From: Chrysoperla carnea
Taxonomy: Eukaryota; Arthropoda; Insecta; Neuroptera; Chrysopidae
Reading direction: 5' to 3'
DNA: 64,000 nucleotides
Assembly (NCBI RefSeq): GCF_905475395.1
Contig: NC_058339.1
Span: 8,564,001-8,628,000, forward strand
The notes beneath the pieces are model-generated. The model did not search any database and was not told where the DNA came from. It saw only the letters and a program-made list of their open reading frames with translations. Made by a program: the position numbers and the translations under genes. Each line of letters starts with the position of its first letter. The first letter of the stretch is position 1. This document shows positions 33,776 through 45,055 of this stretch, in pieces.

Positions 33776-36216
33776 TTTGTCAAATCACCGAAAATTATAG
33801 ATGTACAACGTATACGTTTATGTCAACTTTAACATTAACCGAATTTAATGATAATTTTTCGCATTTTTTTAATTTAGATATTATATTTGGCGATAGAATT
33901 CCCGTAAACAAACCCTCAGACAGAAACACTCATTACCGTGGAGTGATTAGAGTGAAAAACTAATAAAAACACTAATTGTTTAATTTATGACTTGTTTTTA
34001 TTCAGTGAATTTATTAATAGCTAAAATAAATTGAGTATAACTTTTCAATTTACTATGGTCTATAAATGTAATAATGTAAATTTTTGTAACACACGTTTTT
34101 ATACCATGTTATGAAATATATATCAAGGTATATTAACTTTAGACCCAAGTTTGTAACGCTTGAAAATATTGATGCTATCAACAAAATTTTGGTACGGGTG
34201 TTCATAAAATCACCTAATTAGTCCGTTTTCGGTTGTCTGTCCGTCTGTCTGTCAACACGATAATTCAAAAACGAAAAGAGATATCAAGTTGAAATTTTAA
34301 TAGCGTGCTTAGGACGTAAAAAGTAAGGTTGAGTTCGTAAATGGGCAACATAGGCCAATTGGGTCTTGGGTCCGTAGTATTATAACTTGAATTAGTGATA
34401 TTATGAAAGATTTTCGAAATGAAGAATGACAAATTAAATGATCAATGAAATGCATTAAAATAAGATTAAATATTGATTTGATTCAATGAGGGGTCAGGTC
34501 AAATGCTTATCTGATTATAAAAAAAATATATTTATATATTTCAATCAAATATGTTCTATCAGGGAATAATAAGATAAATACTATGTTTATTATAAAAATT
34601 ATTTAAAAGTGATAATTTAATATCTTATCTTATTATATTAGATAATTTAAAAGTTATCTGATATTTATATTTTCTATTGGAAAGCTCACGGTTAAAAAAG
34701 TAGTAGTTAACTGTGACTCTCGATACTACTCTATTTCCTTAATATGTTTAATAAGTTTCTAGAAATTCAACGTCCCATAGCTAAAACCGCATCTTTCTAG
34801 CATATATAAAAGTAAAAAGAGTATTCTTGAGGGTGTTTTTTCAATATTCGAAAAAGGAATTATATTATAATATCCTATTAATTTGATATCACGCGTCGAA
34901 TGGAAAAAATCGTAGCTTTCTAACATCTATAGTAATGAAAATAGTTTTGGCAGGGTTGTTTTATCAATTTGGGGTGAAGGGGAGAATTTGCCATGGATAT
35001 ATAATGATAAGAATAATCATAAATTAATTAAAATAATTTTGTTTAATAATAATATTTTTTCCCTTTAAGTGGCACTGTATCCTTCAGTCTATAGAAGATC
35101 CTCTAGCAAAAGTCCATCAGATAGCCTATGACCTGTGAACTAGATATCTATATTTGTGAGTAAGATCGTTCGCCATTTTTATGCTATTACATACTAAATT
35201 AAACGAAAATTGTAATTTTTGTTGAATATATTTGATTTTTAGTTCAAATATCAATTACACGCATACAATACATGTAGGTTGTTGAAAATTAATATTTGGA
35301 CAAAAAAAAATCAATTATATTCTATAAAAATGCATCAAATATCGTGCACCGTCGATATAATTAATAATACTTATTTAAAAAAATTACCTTTACGAAAAAA
35401 AAATAGTATTTGAAAATTTTTTATGTATTTGACATTAGCATAAAAATGGCAAACGATCTTACCCCATATATACAGAGCTCTACTGAGAGCTATTACTCAT
35501 CACATATTATCTAAGAGTCTAGACCATTGAACTCTGTATTTTTTTTTGTATATAGTCCACTCATAATGGGTGATAATCAAGGAAGTATCAAGATTTTCAT
35601 CGTTTTTCTGTAATTTCATGCATTTTATTCAAAACCATGAATTTTGGATACAAAAAAAATCAGACTTAAATTATCGAGCGTTTCCTATCGATCTGTGTAT
35701 TATAGTTTTTCCAAACTTTGGTATTCTAGGAAAAATCTATATTTATGTGAAATTGAAAACACTCCTATACAAAGTTAATATCATAAAATTTTTATTTGTA
35801 TATACGGTTTTTCGATTTTCGTCATTAGAGTACGAAAAATAAACGAGGGTATGGCGAAAAAGTTCATCACGATGTTTTATGTAAAACCTTTTGTGATATG
35901 AAAATTTGACATTCAATGTATGTTTTTTTGATAAATTTCCCTATATTCAATGTATATTTTTTAAATAAATATCCCTATATTCTTTTGATATATGTATTTT
36001 TTTGATAAATGTCCCTAGCTGACCTAAGCAATTACCTCAGATGTTGGCACGTTTCCCACTGTATAGAAAGATAGGCGATGCTTAGTCTATGAATACTATA
36101 AAGTCAATGGGTATACATGTTTGATTTAAGCGCTCTTCTGTTGAAAATTTTAGATAGATAGGAAATTTTAAGCTGTATAACTTACACCAGTATTTTGTTT
36201 TCCTAAAACGCATAGT

Positions 36217-36982
36217 CAGGGCTGGATTAACAAGTAGGCAGAATTGGCAGTTGCCTGGGGCCCCCGAAAAATGAAAAAGACTTCTACAATTTTCTTACAA
36301 ACATAAAATTCTAGAGAGTGAAAGAAAAATATAATCAGAACTGAAAATCTTCACAGTGAAATCAAACGACCTGCGAAAGTGTATACGGAAGTTTCAATTT
36401 TTCTCTAAGTGATAGAGACCTCCACGAAGCTATAAATAACTTAGTTCGTTTTTATTCTAGAGATTATTGGAAGAATTTTTCATTGAAATGAAACAATTCC
36501 AAAATTACGTGAACTCCAGATATACACTGATGCACAAAAAACTCATAGTCATTTGTTTAAGATTCTAATGGAAGATCAATTAGCCGATGTATTTCCTAAC
36601 ACAGAAATAGCTCTTCGGATTTTTTTAACCTTAATGTTCACAAATGGTTCTGCCGAACGATCCTTCTCGCAATTTAAAAGAATCAAAGCTGCTGAAAGAG
36701 CTACAACGCGACAAGAACGACTCGAGATGTTAGGTATACTTTGCATTGAGTCAGATTTATTGAACAAAATCGATATTGATGATATAATTGATGAATTTGC
36801 CGAAAACAAATGTAGAAAACGACATGTTTAAAATGTATAGGTAGTAATTTTATTGATATTATTACATTGAGACAATAAAATTTTTATGAAAGATTTTTAT
36901 GAAAGAAGGGAACGGACGTGAAAAAAAGGGCCCCCCAAATTGATGGTTGTCTAGGGCCCCGTTGAGGATTAATCCGGCCCTG
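36217..36982 (+). mobile_element. hAT deletion derivative with 8-bp target-site duplication
   Basis: The left terminus reads CAGGGCTGGATTAA and the complemented right terminus CAGGGCCGGATTAA; subterminal GGGGCCC blocks are also inverted. The flanks are CGCATAGT (36209-36216) and CGCGTAGT (36983-36990), an 8-bp target-site duplication with one difference, as expected for hAT. It is 766 bp and keeps only the 3-prime part of the transposase. Confidence 0.9.
36553..36834 (+). pseudogene. hAT transposase C-terminal dimerisation fragment
   Basis: An open frame of 92 codons resembles the C-terminal dimerisation domain of hAT transposases, also seen in ZMYM-like domesticated proteins: TNGSAERSFSQFKRIKA, then RLEMLGILCIESDLL and IIDEFAENKCRKRH. 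Upstream sequence (about 36450-36550) continues in another frame, so the gene is frameshifted, and the catalytic DDE portion is absent. It lies inside the TIR- and TSD-bounded element, so it is not a host gene. Confidence 0.85.
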
Positions 36983-37487
36983 CGCGTAGTTTTTGAATAA
37001 AACCTAAAAAACTGCCAAAAAACATGAAAAATTTAAAATACATACAGAATTAGTGGAAAAAATCAAATTATACAAGTCAGTAGAAAATTTTTCGGCCAAC
37101 AATTTAGGACTATCTATTTTTCTATAAAATGCGTAGTCTTTTATTAAATTTGGCAAAAGGCATTGCTATTTTATTTACTTCCAAAAATTAACGATATTTC
37201 ATCTAATATGAGTGGACTATAATAGATCATACCAACAGATCATAGAGTAAATAAACATACAAAAGGCATGTTTATGCCATGCAAACATTAAATGTCATAT
37301 TCTTCAATTCTTTGAGGTAGAACAAAATAGATGTTATAAAATTTGTAACCTATGATTGGAATATTTTTCAACTTATCAATCGATTAGTGTAAAAATTGTG
37401 TTCATATTTTGTAGAAAATGAACTTTGATCATTAAGATAATAAACTTTTATGGCAGATAATACCTAATTTTTAACGGTAATTTTTCA

Positions 37488-40116
37488 ATGAATAATCGAA
37501 AAGTAAGCAGCAAAGAACAATCCGAAAAAGATTTAACAATGCACGAAGCATTTATCAATTTAAATACTGTTCCGACCCATGTAATGGCATGGGGAAAATG
37601 GATTGAAGAGGATTTATCTAATGAAAAATTAATTATATTATTTATTCCTGGAAATCCAGGTGAGTTTTAATAACCGTTTACTTATATAACTCTTGATTGA
37701 ACTTTATTAAAGCAAATTTTACTTTACACGTAGGTCTACTTGGATTTTATAAAGCATTTTTAGACACAGTTTATGAACAACTTGGTGGAAAAGTACCAGT
37801 TTGGACTGTGGGACATGGAGGACATGAAATACCAAACTCAACATTACGACCCATTCCAATATTTCAATCGAATAAAGATCTTTACGATTTAAATGCACAA
37901 GTTAATCATAAAGTATGTATTTAAAATTTATATTAATTAGTTTCCGATCGAATGTTTCCTCCCGTAAAGGAGGTATAGCCTTTCGTGAATTATTGGGAGA
38001 AATTTCATAATATCGATTTCTTAAAAATAAAATCAAAATGGAGCAATTCAGCCCATTAGAAACGAAAAAAAGGCTGTACCAACAAATAGACTTCCTTATT
38101 TATCAATCAATTGACAGAATTGTTCGAAATTTTGACCCATTTACGTCAAAATTTCGAACTTTAGCATTAATAATTTCGTATTTAAAAACCGTCAAAATTT
38201 CCGAAACTTTGTGGAATTTACTTAAACCCTATCCTCAGTCTATGAAAAAAATTCATTAAATTCGGTCGAAAAGTGAATTTCAGGTGAAGTTTGACTAGGA
38301 ATATCAAATCAGAATATTACAGTTGATCCATTTGGACGTTTCGTCTCTTTATTAAAACTTCTTCAGTAAATACAAATTATAATTATCTAAATTCTATTCA
38401 AAAAAGGTAAGGAAAACTATTCAAAACATTCTATATCAGGACCATCAATGGATGGTTTGTGGGGACTTTAAAACATTCACGATGCTTTTGGGTCAGCAGG
38501 CAGGCTATACTAAATACCCATGCTTCTTATGCTTATGGGATAGTAGAGCCAGAAAACAGCACTGGACTAAAAGTGATTAGCCACCCCGAGAAACTTTAAA
38601 ACCTGGGGAGAAAAATGTTAACAATACTACTTTGGTGCCGCCAGAAATAGTTTTGTTGCCACCTCTCCATATCAAATTGGGGTTGATGAAACAATTTGTA
38701 AAATCACTGCAAAAAGATGGAGACTGTTTTAAATGTCTATGTACAAAATTCTCGAAGCTGTCAGAAGCAAGGTTGAAAGAGGGAGTTTTCACTGGCCTCG
38801 ACATAAGAAGGCTTTTAACTGACACCCTCTTTGTGGAAAGTATGATTGAGAAGGAAAAAGAAGCTTAGGTATCGTTCAAGGATGTAGTGCGAAAGTTTTT
38901 GGGAAATACTAAGGATCCTGACTACAAAACCATTGTTCAACTAACAGCATATGAAGCTCAAGACTGCAAGATAAGCCTGAAGGTCCATTTTTTACACTCC
39001 CACATAGAATATTTTCCTGGAAACCTGGGAGCTTACAGTGAAGAACAGGGGAAGCGGTTTCACCAGGATGTCCGCGATATCGAGAGACGGTATCAAGGAA
39101 GATGGGATGTCACTATGCTTGCAGGCTACTGTATAATTTTTAATAAACGAGTGCTTTTACCAATTTTTTGTGTTTGTATTTGCAAAAAAACCTTACGTAA
39201 TAGAAAAAATGGCCATCACTTCTGAAATCAGCGCATTCTAAAACATATAATTTAGTGAAAATATCTCATGCAGCTGACCAAAAAAATTTTTTTTTTGCAG
39301 ACCTGTTTTATTTATTATAGGTTTTATTGAAATTTTGATAATTATAGTTTGTAATTGCTGAAGAAGTCTCAATAAAGAGACGAAACGTCCAAGGTCCAAA
39401 TGTTCTAATTTGATTCAATTTGTTTAAATACTTTTCGTTTTGGGCGTGATAAAAAATTTAAAAAAAATACTTATCTTTGTCTATTATTGTTTTAGGCATC
39501 CTTTATCCGTAAATATGTTCCAAAAGATACAAAAATAATCATAATGGGTCATTCAATTGGTGCATATATTTGTGTCGAATTATTAAATGAACCTGATATT
39601 GAATCAAAAATACAAAAAAGTTATTTATTATTTCCAACATTGGAACATATGGCTGATACCCCACAAGGAAAATTTTTAAATAAATTCGTACGTTATTTTG
39701 TTAGTATACTTGTATTTTTAACATGGTGTTTCATCACATTCTTGCCTTCAGTTGTACAAACATTTCTTATAAAAGCATATTTATTCTTGACACGTTCACC
39801 GGTAAGCTTCATCAACGAAGCAAAATCATTTTTAAAACCAAATGTCGTACGAAATGTTTTATTTATGGTAATGGATGAAATGGAAAAAGTTAATGATAGA
39901 AATGATACTTGTATTGAGAAAAATCTGAATAAATTGAAATTATATTATGGTCAAACAGATCATTGGGCACCACCGTCGTATTATTATCGAATTAAAGAAA
40001 AACATCCAACTATTAATGCTGAATTATGTAATTTTGAGCATGCATTTGTTATGAGAAATTCTGAGGAGGTGGGCAAGATTGTTGTTGGATGGATACAAGA
40101 AGACTTTAATATTTAA
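37488..40116 (+). CDS. LDAH: Lipid droplet-associated hydrolase (LDAH)
   Basis: Alpha/beta-hydrolase of the LDAH family, an enzyme of lipid droplets and the ER linked to sterol ester or triglyceride turnover; its exact substrate is debated. Three exons: 37488-37659, 37734-37912 and 39496-40116, GT-AG junctions in phase, 323 residues, close to the family's usual length. Evidence: the PGNPG oxyanion motif at the end of exon 1, WTVGHGGHE, the nucleophile elbow GHSIGA (Ser137), Asp272 in GQTDHWAP and His299 in NFEHAFV, which gives a complete triad at the expected spacing. A hydrophobic stretch at about 181-216 may anchor it to lipid droplets. Intron 2 is enlarged by a transposon. The start codon is the first ATG in the frame. 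Confidence 0.95.
38300..39425. mobile_element. TIR transposon in LDAH intron 2
   Basis: Inverted ends at about 38322-38387 and 39337-39400 share GAGACGAAACGTCC, CTGAAGAAG and GATAATTATA blocks, and the weaker outer sequence may extend the arms. The element surrounds a degenerate TE-type reading frame in the same direction as LDAH. The superfamily is not identified from sequence alone. Confidence 0.75.
38452..39225 (+). pseudogene. TE-encoded protein fragment with two in-frame TAG codons
   Basis: A single frame stays readable for about 258 codons, interrupted only by TAG at 38578-38580 and 38866-38868. Segments include LLGQQAGYTKYPCFLCLWD, LLPPLHIKLGLMKQFVKSL and LKVHFLHSHIEYFPGNLG, then RFHQDVRDIERRYQGRWD. 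I recognise this as a protein repeatedly seen in arthropod transposons, but its catalytic role and superfamily are not clear to me. Both stops lie where relatives, from memory, have tryptophan. The 5-prime portion of any full gene is missing. Confidence 0.7.
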
Positions 40117-40407
40117 ATATTTTTTTTATGTATTTATATTTGGGTTGGGAAATAAGGTAATTTCCATGTGGGTAACAAACATGTATAATATGCAAATCAA
40201 ATTTTTTACATGCATAGTTTATTGGGTAACAAAATACGCAATCGCAGATTGTTGGATTTAATTGTAAAGACTCGTTATATAGTTGGTATTTATTAGTTAT
40301 AAAACTCATAATATTCGTACATTTATCAATATTTATTTAACGTTGTTTTGGAGCAAATGATATTTAATGACAAAGTTTTCAAAAATTAATAGTCAATTAT
40401 TCATATA

Positions 40408-40670
40408 CAGTAGACCCGCGGTAACCTGACCTCTGTCTAATTCGATATAACTAAAACGATAATTACAATGCAGATTTACTATAAATACATGAATTCTTCA
40501 TGACCGAAATTAGAAAATTATTGAAATCTTGTAATTTGTCGGATTACAAGGTATTCTTTTTCAAAAAGTTCCTTACTACAGGGCGTTTGTGGCAGTACTC
40601 GATAGTCCGACAAATTCGATAATTCAACACCACCCTATAAAACGTTTGTCGGATTACCGCAGGTCCACTG
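40408..40670. mobile_element. pogo/Tigger-type MITE
   Basis: Flanked by TA on both sides. The left end reads CAGTAGACCCGCGGTAACC; the complemented right end reads CAGTGGACCTGCGGTAATCC. Such ends are typical of the pogo/Tigger branch. It is 263 bp and non-coding. Confidence 0.75.
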
Positions 40671-41102
40671 TAATAAGAAAAGCCTATCCAAAAATATGAA
40701 AACATTCCTGTTCTTGATTTTCGTGAAAAACGATGTTACTAGTTTGAGACTTGTCATTACATTGGGAAACAACGATCAACACACTAATTTAAGGTTCATA
40801 AGTCGAGACTCAGAAATGGCAACTTGACAAACTACCATAGTATTTATTTAAGGCTTTTAAATGACTGTACCCATTTACAAAACATTCCTGTTTTTAAAAT
40901 TTTGAGGTACTTATCAAAAAATTATCACAAAATGTTGCACATTTATTGAATAAATAATGATATAATTGTAATTTTTTTTTATTAATTTAAATATAAAATA
41001 ATTCAATAATAAAATTTATTTAAATACAATTGAAATTTTTACGAAATAAAAATTTTTCAAATACTTTTCAAAGTATGAAAGTATGAAAAATAAAGTAGAT
41101 AT

Positions 41103-41296
41103 CAAAGAGTATAGGGTAGAGGAGAAGCAGAAATATAATTGCAAGTGACATCTGGAGTCTGTAGCAATCAACTATTAATCGGTAGAGGCGCTGAAACTCA
41201 GTATACGAGTTTCAGCGCCTCTGCCGATTAATAGTTGATTACCACAGACTCCATTACATCAGCTCTTATGCTTTTCCTCTATCCTATACTCTCTGT
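41103..41296. mobile_element. Long hairpin MITE
   Basis: The arms pair almost throughout: AGAGTATAGGGTAGAGGA with its complement near 41277-41294, GGAGTCTGTAG, CAACTATTAATCGG and AGGCGCTGAAACTC with the mirrored blocks. The centre is near 41202. No coding sequence. Confidence 0.75.
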
Positions 41297-41874
41297 ACTT
41301 CTGGTAGATATATTACGATTAGAACTCAGAATCTGCACGAATATAAATTTTGCATTCCTAACTTATTTTTGGCATTTATATTATTTAGATTAGAACCGAA
41401 GGGGCTAATAAGAACGTACTAATTAAGAAAAAAGTACGTGTTATATTCTAAAAATATTTGTGATCTTTATAAAAATTTTGGTTGCGATTATTTTAATAAT
41501 TTTTAAATATATAAATTTGTATATATTTTATGTGTATTTGTTTTAAATTTCCCGTCTCTTTGGTCTCTGTCCATATATATCTCAAAAACTAGAAAATTTT
41601 TATATCTTGAAACTATAGAATTTTTTACCTTCAATGAACATGAAATCTGAGAATTTTTTTACTTTTGCTCCCTGGATGTGTAGAAAATGGTGTATGAAGA
41701 TAGTGTTGGGGGAAGGGGGTGTTTTGAAGAATTGTAACTAAAACTAAATAATAAGGTCGAGATATTTTTCTATAATAAAAATCAGTGTGGTTGGCTAATT
41801 GAATTATTGGCCAGATTGATTACAAAATTGAGATTAATACAAGATTGATTGATTACAAAATGTTGACCGTGATG

Positions 41875-44064
41875 TTACCCAGACTGTGGGTAGGACTGCA
41901 TTAAGTAAGACGGACATTGTATACCAAGTTTTTCGGAAGATGGTGAACCAAATTGTTGTTGTCCAATATGCTGGTTCGATTGGGTGCCGAATTGATTTGT
42001 TTGCAAATTCAATTGCTGATTTGATTGACCATAAGCACTTTGTGTGCTCGGTTCTGTGCCGAATTGATTAGTTTGTTGGTCTGATTGACCATAAAGACCT
42101 TGTTGTGAACTGAATTGATTTGTTTGCGAATTCAATTGCTCGTTCGACTGGCCATAAACACCTTGTTGTGTGCCTAGTTGCTGGTTTTGCTGTATGCCAG
42201 GTCGTTGGAAACCAAGTTGTTGTGTCCCAAATTGAGGGTAAAATTGCATAACAGGTTGTGAACCTGTTAATTGACCCGACATTTGAGGTGGACCATATGG
42301 GAACTGTGAAGCTAAAGGATAAGTGTCTGAAGGTGCATGATGATCATCAATATTTATATCATTATGAACCGTTACATCTCTGGTGAGTTGTTGGTTGCGT
42401 TGTTTGTCTTTTTCATCGTCAGGAATTTTAGCCGGGTCAATTTTTGCGACAGCTTGTGCGAAAGGTGGGCAATTAATCAAATATTGGTAGTTTTGATGAC
42501 CAAATTGGCCAGACTGTTGATCGATTGTTTGACCAGATTGTTGCACAAACTGTTGGCCAAGCTGCTGGATAAATTGGTGGCCAGACTGTTGAACAAGTTG
42601 TTGACCTGCAGGCTGATGCACAAACTGGTGAACAGGCTGTGTACCAAATTGATGAGTAAAAGGTGAACCAAATTGTTGTTGTCCAATCTGCTGATTCGAT
42701 TGTGTACCGAATTGATTTGTTTGCGAATTCAATTGATGGTTTGACTGACCATTATCACCTTGTTGTGAGCCGAATTGATTTGTTTGTGAATTCAATTGTT
42801 GATTTGACATATCATAAACACCTTGTGTGCCGAATTGATTTGTTAGCGAATTCAATTGCTGATTAGGATGACCATAAGCACCTTGTTGTGAGCCAAATTG
42901 ATTTGTTTGGAAATTCGATTGCTGATTTGGCTTACCATAAACACTTTGTTGTGTACCGAATTGATTTGTTAGCGAATTCAATTGCTGATTTGGATGACCA
43001 TAAACACCTTGTTGGAAGCCAAATTGATTTTTTTGTAAATTCAATTGCTGATTTGACAGACCATAAACACCTTGTGTGCCGAATTGATTTGTTAATGAAT
43101 TCAATTGCTGATTTGGCTTGCCATAAACACTTTGTTGTGTACCAAATAGATTTATTAGCGAATTCAATTGCTGATTTGGATGGCCATTAACATCTTGTTT
43201 TGAAGCGAATTGATTTGTTTTTGAATTCAATTCCTGGCTTGGCAGACCATAAACACCTTTTTGTGTACCGAATTTATTTGCTTGCGAATCCAATTGTTGG
43301 TTTAACTGACCATAAACATCTTGTTTTGAGCCAAATTTATTTGTTTGCGGCTTCAATTGCTGATTTGACAGACCATAAACTTCTTGTTTGCCCTGTTGTG
43401 TACCGAATTGATTAATTTGTGAATTTAGTTGCTCGTTTGACTGACCATAAACACCTTGCGGTGCGCCGAATTGATTTGTTTGCGAAGTCAACTGTTGATT
43501 GGACTGACCATAAACACCTTGTTTTGTGCCGAATTGCTGATTTGGTCGTATGCCAGGTTGTTGGAAATCAGGTTGTGATTCTGTTAATTGATCCAAAATT
43601 AGATATGGACCATATGGGAATGAAGATGAAGGGTTTGACTGTGGATATTTTTGTGAAGGAGGCTGTTGTGGTTGATCATCGTCAATTTGTACTTCATTAT
43701 TAACATTTAGGTCTCTGGTGAGTTGTTGGATAAATTTTTGTGGTTGTTGATTGGATTGTATATCCAATTGTTGATTGAGTTGTAGGCCATCTTTTTGACT
43801 TGGTTGGGAACTATATGTATTTGGGTTGGGGGGAATAGATTTTGACTGTGGGTTTTGTTGATATGGCCCTGAAGTTATAGAGTTTGGAGGTTGGTTTTGA
43901 TGTGTATCGTTTGGAGAGTCCATGTGTATACTACTAGCGACAGCATCGCTTCTAATATGATGTTTGATTCTTGTCACAGGCTTAATAGAAACGTTGACCG
44001 TTTTTTCAACATGTGAGAAGTTTGCATTTTCGTTTTTAGCATAAACAAAATAAGCAGTTATCAC
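41875..44064 (-). CDS. Q/N-rich tandem-repeat protein, probably secreted (3-prime exon)
   Basis: An uninterrupted frame of 729 codons ending in TAA. The sequence before it is a splice acceptor (TTTATTTCAG), so an upstream exon must supply the start; the first residues (VITAYFVYA) look like the end of a signal peptide. Residues about 179-460 are some 13 copies of a 20-21-residue unit of the type FGTQQGVYGQSNQQLNSQTN. A shorter irregular Q-rich block follows, then a cysteine-containing segment near 532 (CPPFAQAVAKI). From residue 558 the protein repeats its own earlier layout: QQLTRD, IDD, FPYGP, SQP, RPGI, repeat units, then a C-P segment. No family is recognised. Composition suggests a structural, silk-like, salivary or prion-like protein, but function is unknown. 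Confidence 0.85.
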   Translation of the reverse strand: MITAYFVYAKNENANFSHVEKTVNVSIKPVTRIKHHIRSDAVASSIHMDSPNDTHQNQPPNSITSGPYQQNPQSKSIPPNPNTYSSQPSQKDGLQLNQQLDIQSNQQPQKFIQQLTRDLNVNNEVQIDDDQPQQPPSQKYPQSNPSSSFPYGPYLILDQLTESQPDFQQPGIRPNQQFGTKQGVYGQSNQQLTSQTNQFGAPQGVYGQSNEQLNSQINQFGTQQGKQEVYGLSNQQLKPQTNKFGSKQDVYGQLNQQLDSQANKFGTQKGVYGLPSQELNSKTNQFASKQDVNGHPNQQLNSLINLFGTQQSVYGKPNQQLNSLTNQFGTQGVYGLSNQQLNLQKNQFGFQQGVYGHPNQQLNSLTNQFGTQQSVYGKPNQQSNFQTNQFGSQQGAYGHPNQQLNSLTNQFGTQGVYDMSNQQLNSQTNQFGSQQGDNGQSNHQLNSQTNQFGTQSNQQIGQQQFGSPFTHQFGTQPVHQFVHQPAGQQLVQQSGHQFIQQLGQQFVQQSGQTIDQQSGQFGHQNYQYLINCPPFAQAVAKIDPAKIPDDEKDKQRNQQLTRDVTVHNDINIDDHHAPSDTYPLASQFPYGPPQMSGQLTGSQPVMQFYPQFGTQQLGFQRPGIQQNQQLGTQQGVYGQSNEQLNSQTNQFSSQQGLYGQSDQQTNQFGTEPSTQSAYGQSNQQLNLQTNQFGTQSNQHIGQQQFGSPSSEKLGIQCPSYLMQSYPQSG
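42690..43535 (-). repeat. Coding minisatellite of 60-63 bp units
   Basis: About 13 tandem units of 60 or 63 bp encode the FGxQxxVYGxxNQQLNSxTNQ repeats. The units keep phase, varying by whole codons only. Several units alternate between HPNQQ/KPNQQ and QSNQQ/LSNQQ types, indicating higher-order duplication. A few more units lie at about 41950-42180. Confidence 0.85.
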
Positions 44065-45055
44065 CTGAAATAAAATAATTTATAACCTGAATTTATATTC
44101 AAAAGTTTTATGATAAAAAACGGGTGAAAATATTGTTTTAGCAACCGGATCCGATGATATAAGTGGATAAAATCATAATATTTGTATTTTTCTATCAACA
44201 AGTATCATGAACGAGTGTCCTTAAAAATATAATAATTTTACTGCTTATATTTTCGTTATTTATTCGCAATATCGATTTTTAATTTTGCACAGCCATACAG
44301 GATAATGGGTCCCATTTTTTAAAATACTGAACCGAAATCAGAACTTTAAACTGAGCATACTACAAACTGACAAATAGGGCCGATTCTTAATATTTTAATT
44401 TTTATTTACCAAGATAAATATCTCTAATTTCATTTTTCTCATTTTCAAACCCTTATTTTTAACTTCGACTGCTTTTCAAAACAAAATGATAGGCACTATT
44501 GCTCAAATTGAACGAAGTCAATATTCAATTAAAAACTTCATAAAGGTAAAATAGGCCTAATTAATGTTGTTTTAATTAAATGTTTTAAATTCATAAGCGA
44601 ATTTTAATTGATATTGACATTTCATCATAAACTTATTTATTTTTTCTTATTTATTATTTTACAATTTGTAAATTAAGTTGATTTAGTAATTAGATTATAA
44701 GAAATTTATCAATATTGGATTTATTAGATTATTTATTTTATATGATTTATTTAAATTTAAAAATAATTACTAAATTTTAATAACAAACATGAATAAAGTT
44801 AGATTTTAATAATAAAAGTAAAATTAGCATTTTATACTGTATAAAATAACCATTATTCATTCATATTTATTTCAGGTGAAATATGTACAAATTTACATAA
44901 TAAAATATCGTTTTTATCAATTTTTCTGGTTTAATTATTATTATTCAATAATATACCTACCTTTATCTTTTATCCTTCACATCGATTTCAGAAATAACAA
45001 ACAGAACCTACATGTGAGTAAAAGGTATGTAGTAGAGTGAAATTACGCCTTGTGT

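Larger units (their letters stand above)
26122..37487. other. Large intergenic region, repeats only
   Basis: About 11.4 kb with no host gene I can support. Scattered short open frames (for example near 27374, 29980, 31014 and 35570) lack domains and have AT-biased composition. The listed MITEs, SINE, piggyBac and hAT derivatives lie here. A degenerate repeat at about 34195-34400 includes a (GTCT)n run and AACACGATAATTCAAAAACG, and another fragment near 27838 begins ACAGGGTGTTCCGTGACTCG. Confidence 0.6.
40117..41874. other. Intergenic region with two small DNA-transposon relics
   Basis: Between LDAH and the convergent Q-rich gene. It holds a pogo-like MITE and a hairpin MITE, listed separately. 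No gene is supported; the open frames at 40079-40309 are LDAH 3-prime flanking sequence. Confidence 0.6.

Noticed and set aside
41886-43703. Five plus-strand open frames over the Q-rich gene
   Set aside because: They are the reverse reading of the in-phase 60-63-bp repeats and contain repeated RIDLFANSI-type strings; they are shadows.
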